Positions 13,078-14,076 of a DNA stretch of 14,076 nt are shown here, piece by piece. Below the pieces are notes generated by a model, which had not been told where the DNA came from, did not search any database, and saw only the letters and a list, made by a program, of their open reading frames with translations. This DNA comes from DASQVO01 sp035640715 (lineage in GTDB: Bacteria > Actinomycetota > Actinomycetes > Streptosporangiales > Streptosporangiaceae), in assembly GCA_035640715.1 (NCBI GenBank), contig DASQVO010000238.1:1-14076 (forward strand), in the 5' to 3' direction. Within the stretch, counting starts at the first letter, position 1, and the number at the start of each line of letters is the position of its first letter. The position numbers and the translations under genes were made by a program.

Positions 13078-14076
13078 ATGCTGCGGACCGCTCTGGCCGG
13101 CCTCCGGTATCGCAAGGCCCGGCTGGCCCTGTCGTCGCTGGCCATCCTGCTCGGGGTGGCGTTCGTCGCCGGCTCCCTGGTGATGGGCGCCTCGATGAAC
13201 CAGGCCTACTTCAACAGCTTCGCCGCCGGGGCGAAGAACGTCGACGCGGCCGTGACCCCGCACTCGCCCGCCAAGACCGACCGCCCGGGCAGTCTGGGCG
13301 CGCCATCGGTCCCCGCATCCGTCCTCACCGAGGTCCGCACGGCGGCCGGGGTCAGCTCGGCCGCTGGGCGGCTGGTTGGCCAGGCCCCGCTGCTGGGCAG
13401 CAACGGCAAGGTCATCCGCAACGGCGAGCTGCCCGGGATCGGTATCAACGTCGCGAGCGACCCGGCGCTGCGCGGCTTCACCGTCGCCGCCGGGCATCTG
13501 CCCGACGCGGCCGGCCAGGTCGCCGTGGACCAGGCCACCGCCGGCGACGAACATTTCCGGCTCGGCCAGACGGTCCGGGTCGTCGACCACACCGGCCGGG
13601 TGCGGGCCTTCGAGCTCGTCGGCACGATCGACTTCGGCGTCAACCACGAATTCGGCAACGCCACGGTGACCGCCTTCCAGACGGCCACCGGCTTCGCCGT
13701 CACCGGTCGGCCCGGCTACGACCAGGTCGTCGCGCGTGCCTCGCCGGGCGTCTCGCAGGCCGCACTGGTATCGAGGATCAAAGCGCTGCCGGGCATGGCG
13801 GGCTACCAGGTGCAGACCGGCAGCCAGCTCGCCACCGCGGAGGCCAACGCGGCGGTGCACTTCACCCAGCAGTTCACCACCGTGATCCTGGTGTTCGCGA
13901 TTATCGCGCTGGTCGTCGCCTGCATCGTCATCTATAACACGTTCACGATCCTGATCACCCAGCGTGGCCGGGAACTGGCCCTGCTGCGCTGCGTCGGCGC
14001 GAGCCGCCGGCAGGTGTTCGGTGGCACGCTGCTGGAGTCCCTGATCGTCGGCCTGATCGCATCGGCCGCGGGTGTC
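13078..14076 (+). CDS. FtsX-like ABC permease, MacB type (3' end cut by the window)
   Basis: The frame from ATG 13078 is open to the right edge: 333 codons without a stop. It begins MLRTALAGLRYRKARLALSS followed by a first membrane helix (AILLGVAFVAGSLVMG). A periplasm-type domain follows (about 40-270, MacB_PCD-like, with repeated Gly/Val strands such as GHLPDAAGQVAVDQATAGD and LGQTVRVVDHTG). A second helix (TTVILVFAIIALVVACIVIY) leads into the FtsX hallmark NTFTILITQRGRELALLRCVGASRRQV, the cytoplasmic segment that couples to the ATPase. Actinobacterial members are usually about 800 residues with two FtsX domains, so roughly half may be missing. The 7-base gap after the ATPase stop shows a shared operon. 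The role is export or extraction of an unidentified substrate across the membrane. Confidence 0.92.
   Translation, partial: MLRTALAGLRYRKARLALSSLAILLGVAFVAGSLVMGASMNQAYFNSFAAGAKNVDAAVTPHSPAKTDRPGSLGAPSVPASVLTEVRTAAGVSSAAGRLVGQAPLLGSNGKVIRNGELPGIGINVASDPALRGFTVAAGHLPDAAGQVAVDQATAGDEHFRLGQTVRVVDHTGRVRAFELVGTIDFGVNHEFGNATVTAFQTATGFAVTGRPGYDQVVARASPGVSQAALVSRIKALPGMAGYQVQTGSQLATAEANAAVHFTQQFTTVILVFAIIALVVACIVIYNTFTILITQRGRELALLRCVGASRRQVFGGTLLESLIVGLIASAAGV

Overview
The window looks like chromosome of a very GC-rich actinobacterium (Streptosporangiales- or Streptomyces-like; genus not resolvable). The grounds are strong G/C at third codon positions in most genes, GTG starts, several starts with a TANNNT -10 box only 6-8 bases upstream (leaderless style), and actinobacterial families such as DUF5998 and a TM0106-type RecB-like nuclease.

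Left part (1-2584), all minus strand: the 5' end of a gene running off the left edge, a 75-residue acidic orphan, and a large TM0106-family protein joining a RecB/Cas4-like Fe-S nuclease domain to an RNase H-like domain.

Accessory-looking middle (about 2585-6435): two tandem plus-strand paralogues (317 and 344 aa, about 62% identical by my hand alignment, no gaps over 300 residues) of an unnamed family. The first shows a plausible PD-(D/E)xK nuclease pattern (E69, D172, K189); in the second, two of these positions are changed (D172E, K189N). They use more A/T-ending codons than their neighbours and sit among long non-coding stretches holding inverted and direct repeats. This part ends in a 113-codon remnant of an MFS phosphate-symporter-like gene, preceded by a duplicated operator-like repeat. 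A 42-bp near-identical sequence occurs on both sides of this part (608 and 5910).

Housekeeping-like right part (6399-14076): a minus-strand DUF5998 gene followed by an alkaline-phosphatase-superfamily phosphodiesterase; divergent cobS (cobalamin synthase, last steps of vitamin B12 assembly); a convergent six-helix membrane protein resembling the GPR1/FUN34/YaaH acetate transporters, with a palindromic operator candidate upstream; a NarL-type two-component system whose kinase and regulator genes overlap in GTGA; and an ABC exporter of the MacB/LolCDE type (ATPase plus FtsX-like permease, cut by the right edge). The two-component system directly precedes the transporter genes, an order often seen for stress- or antibiotic-responsive export modules; a regulatory link here is inference.

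The most novel candidate is the tandem nuclease-like/pseudo-nuclease-like pair, with a second nuclease gene divergent to it. It could be an undescribed defence or DNA-processing locus, but nothing in the window proves activity.
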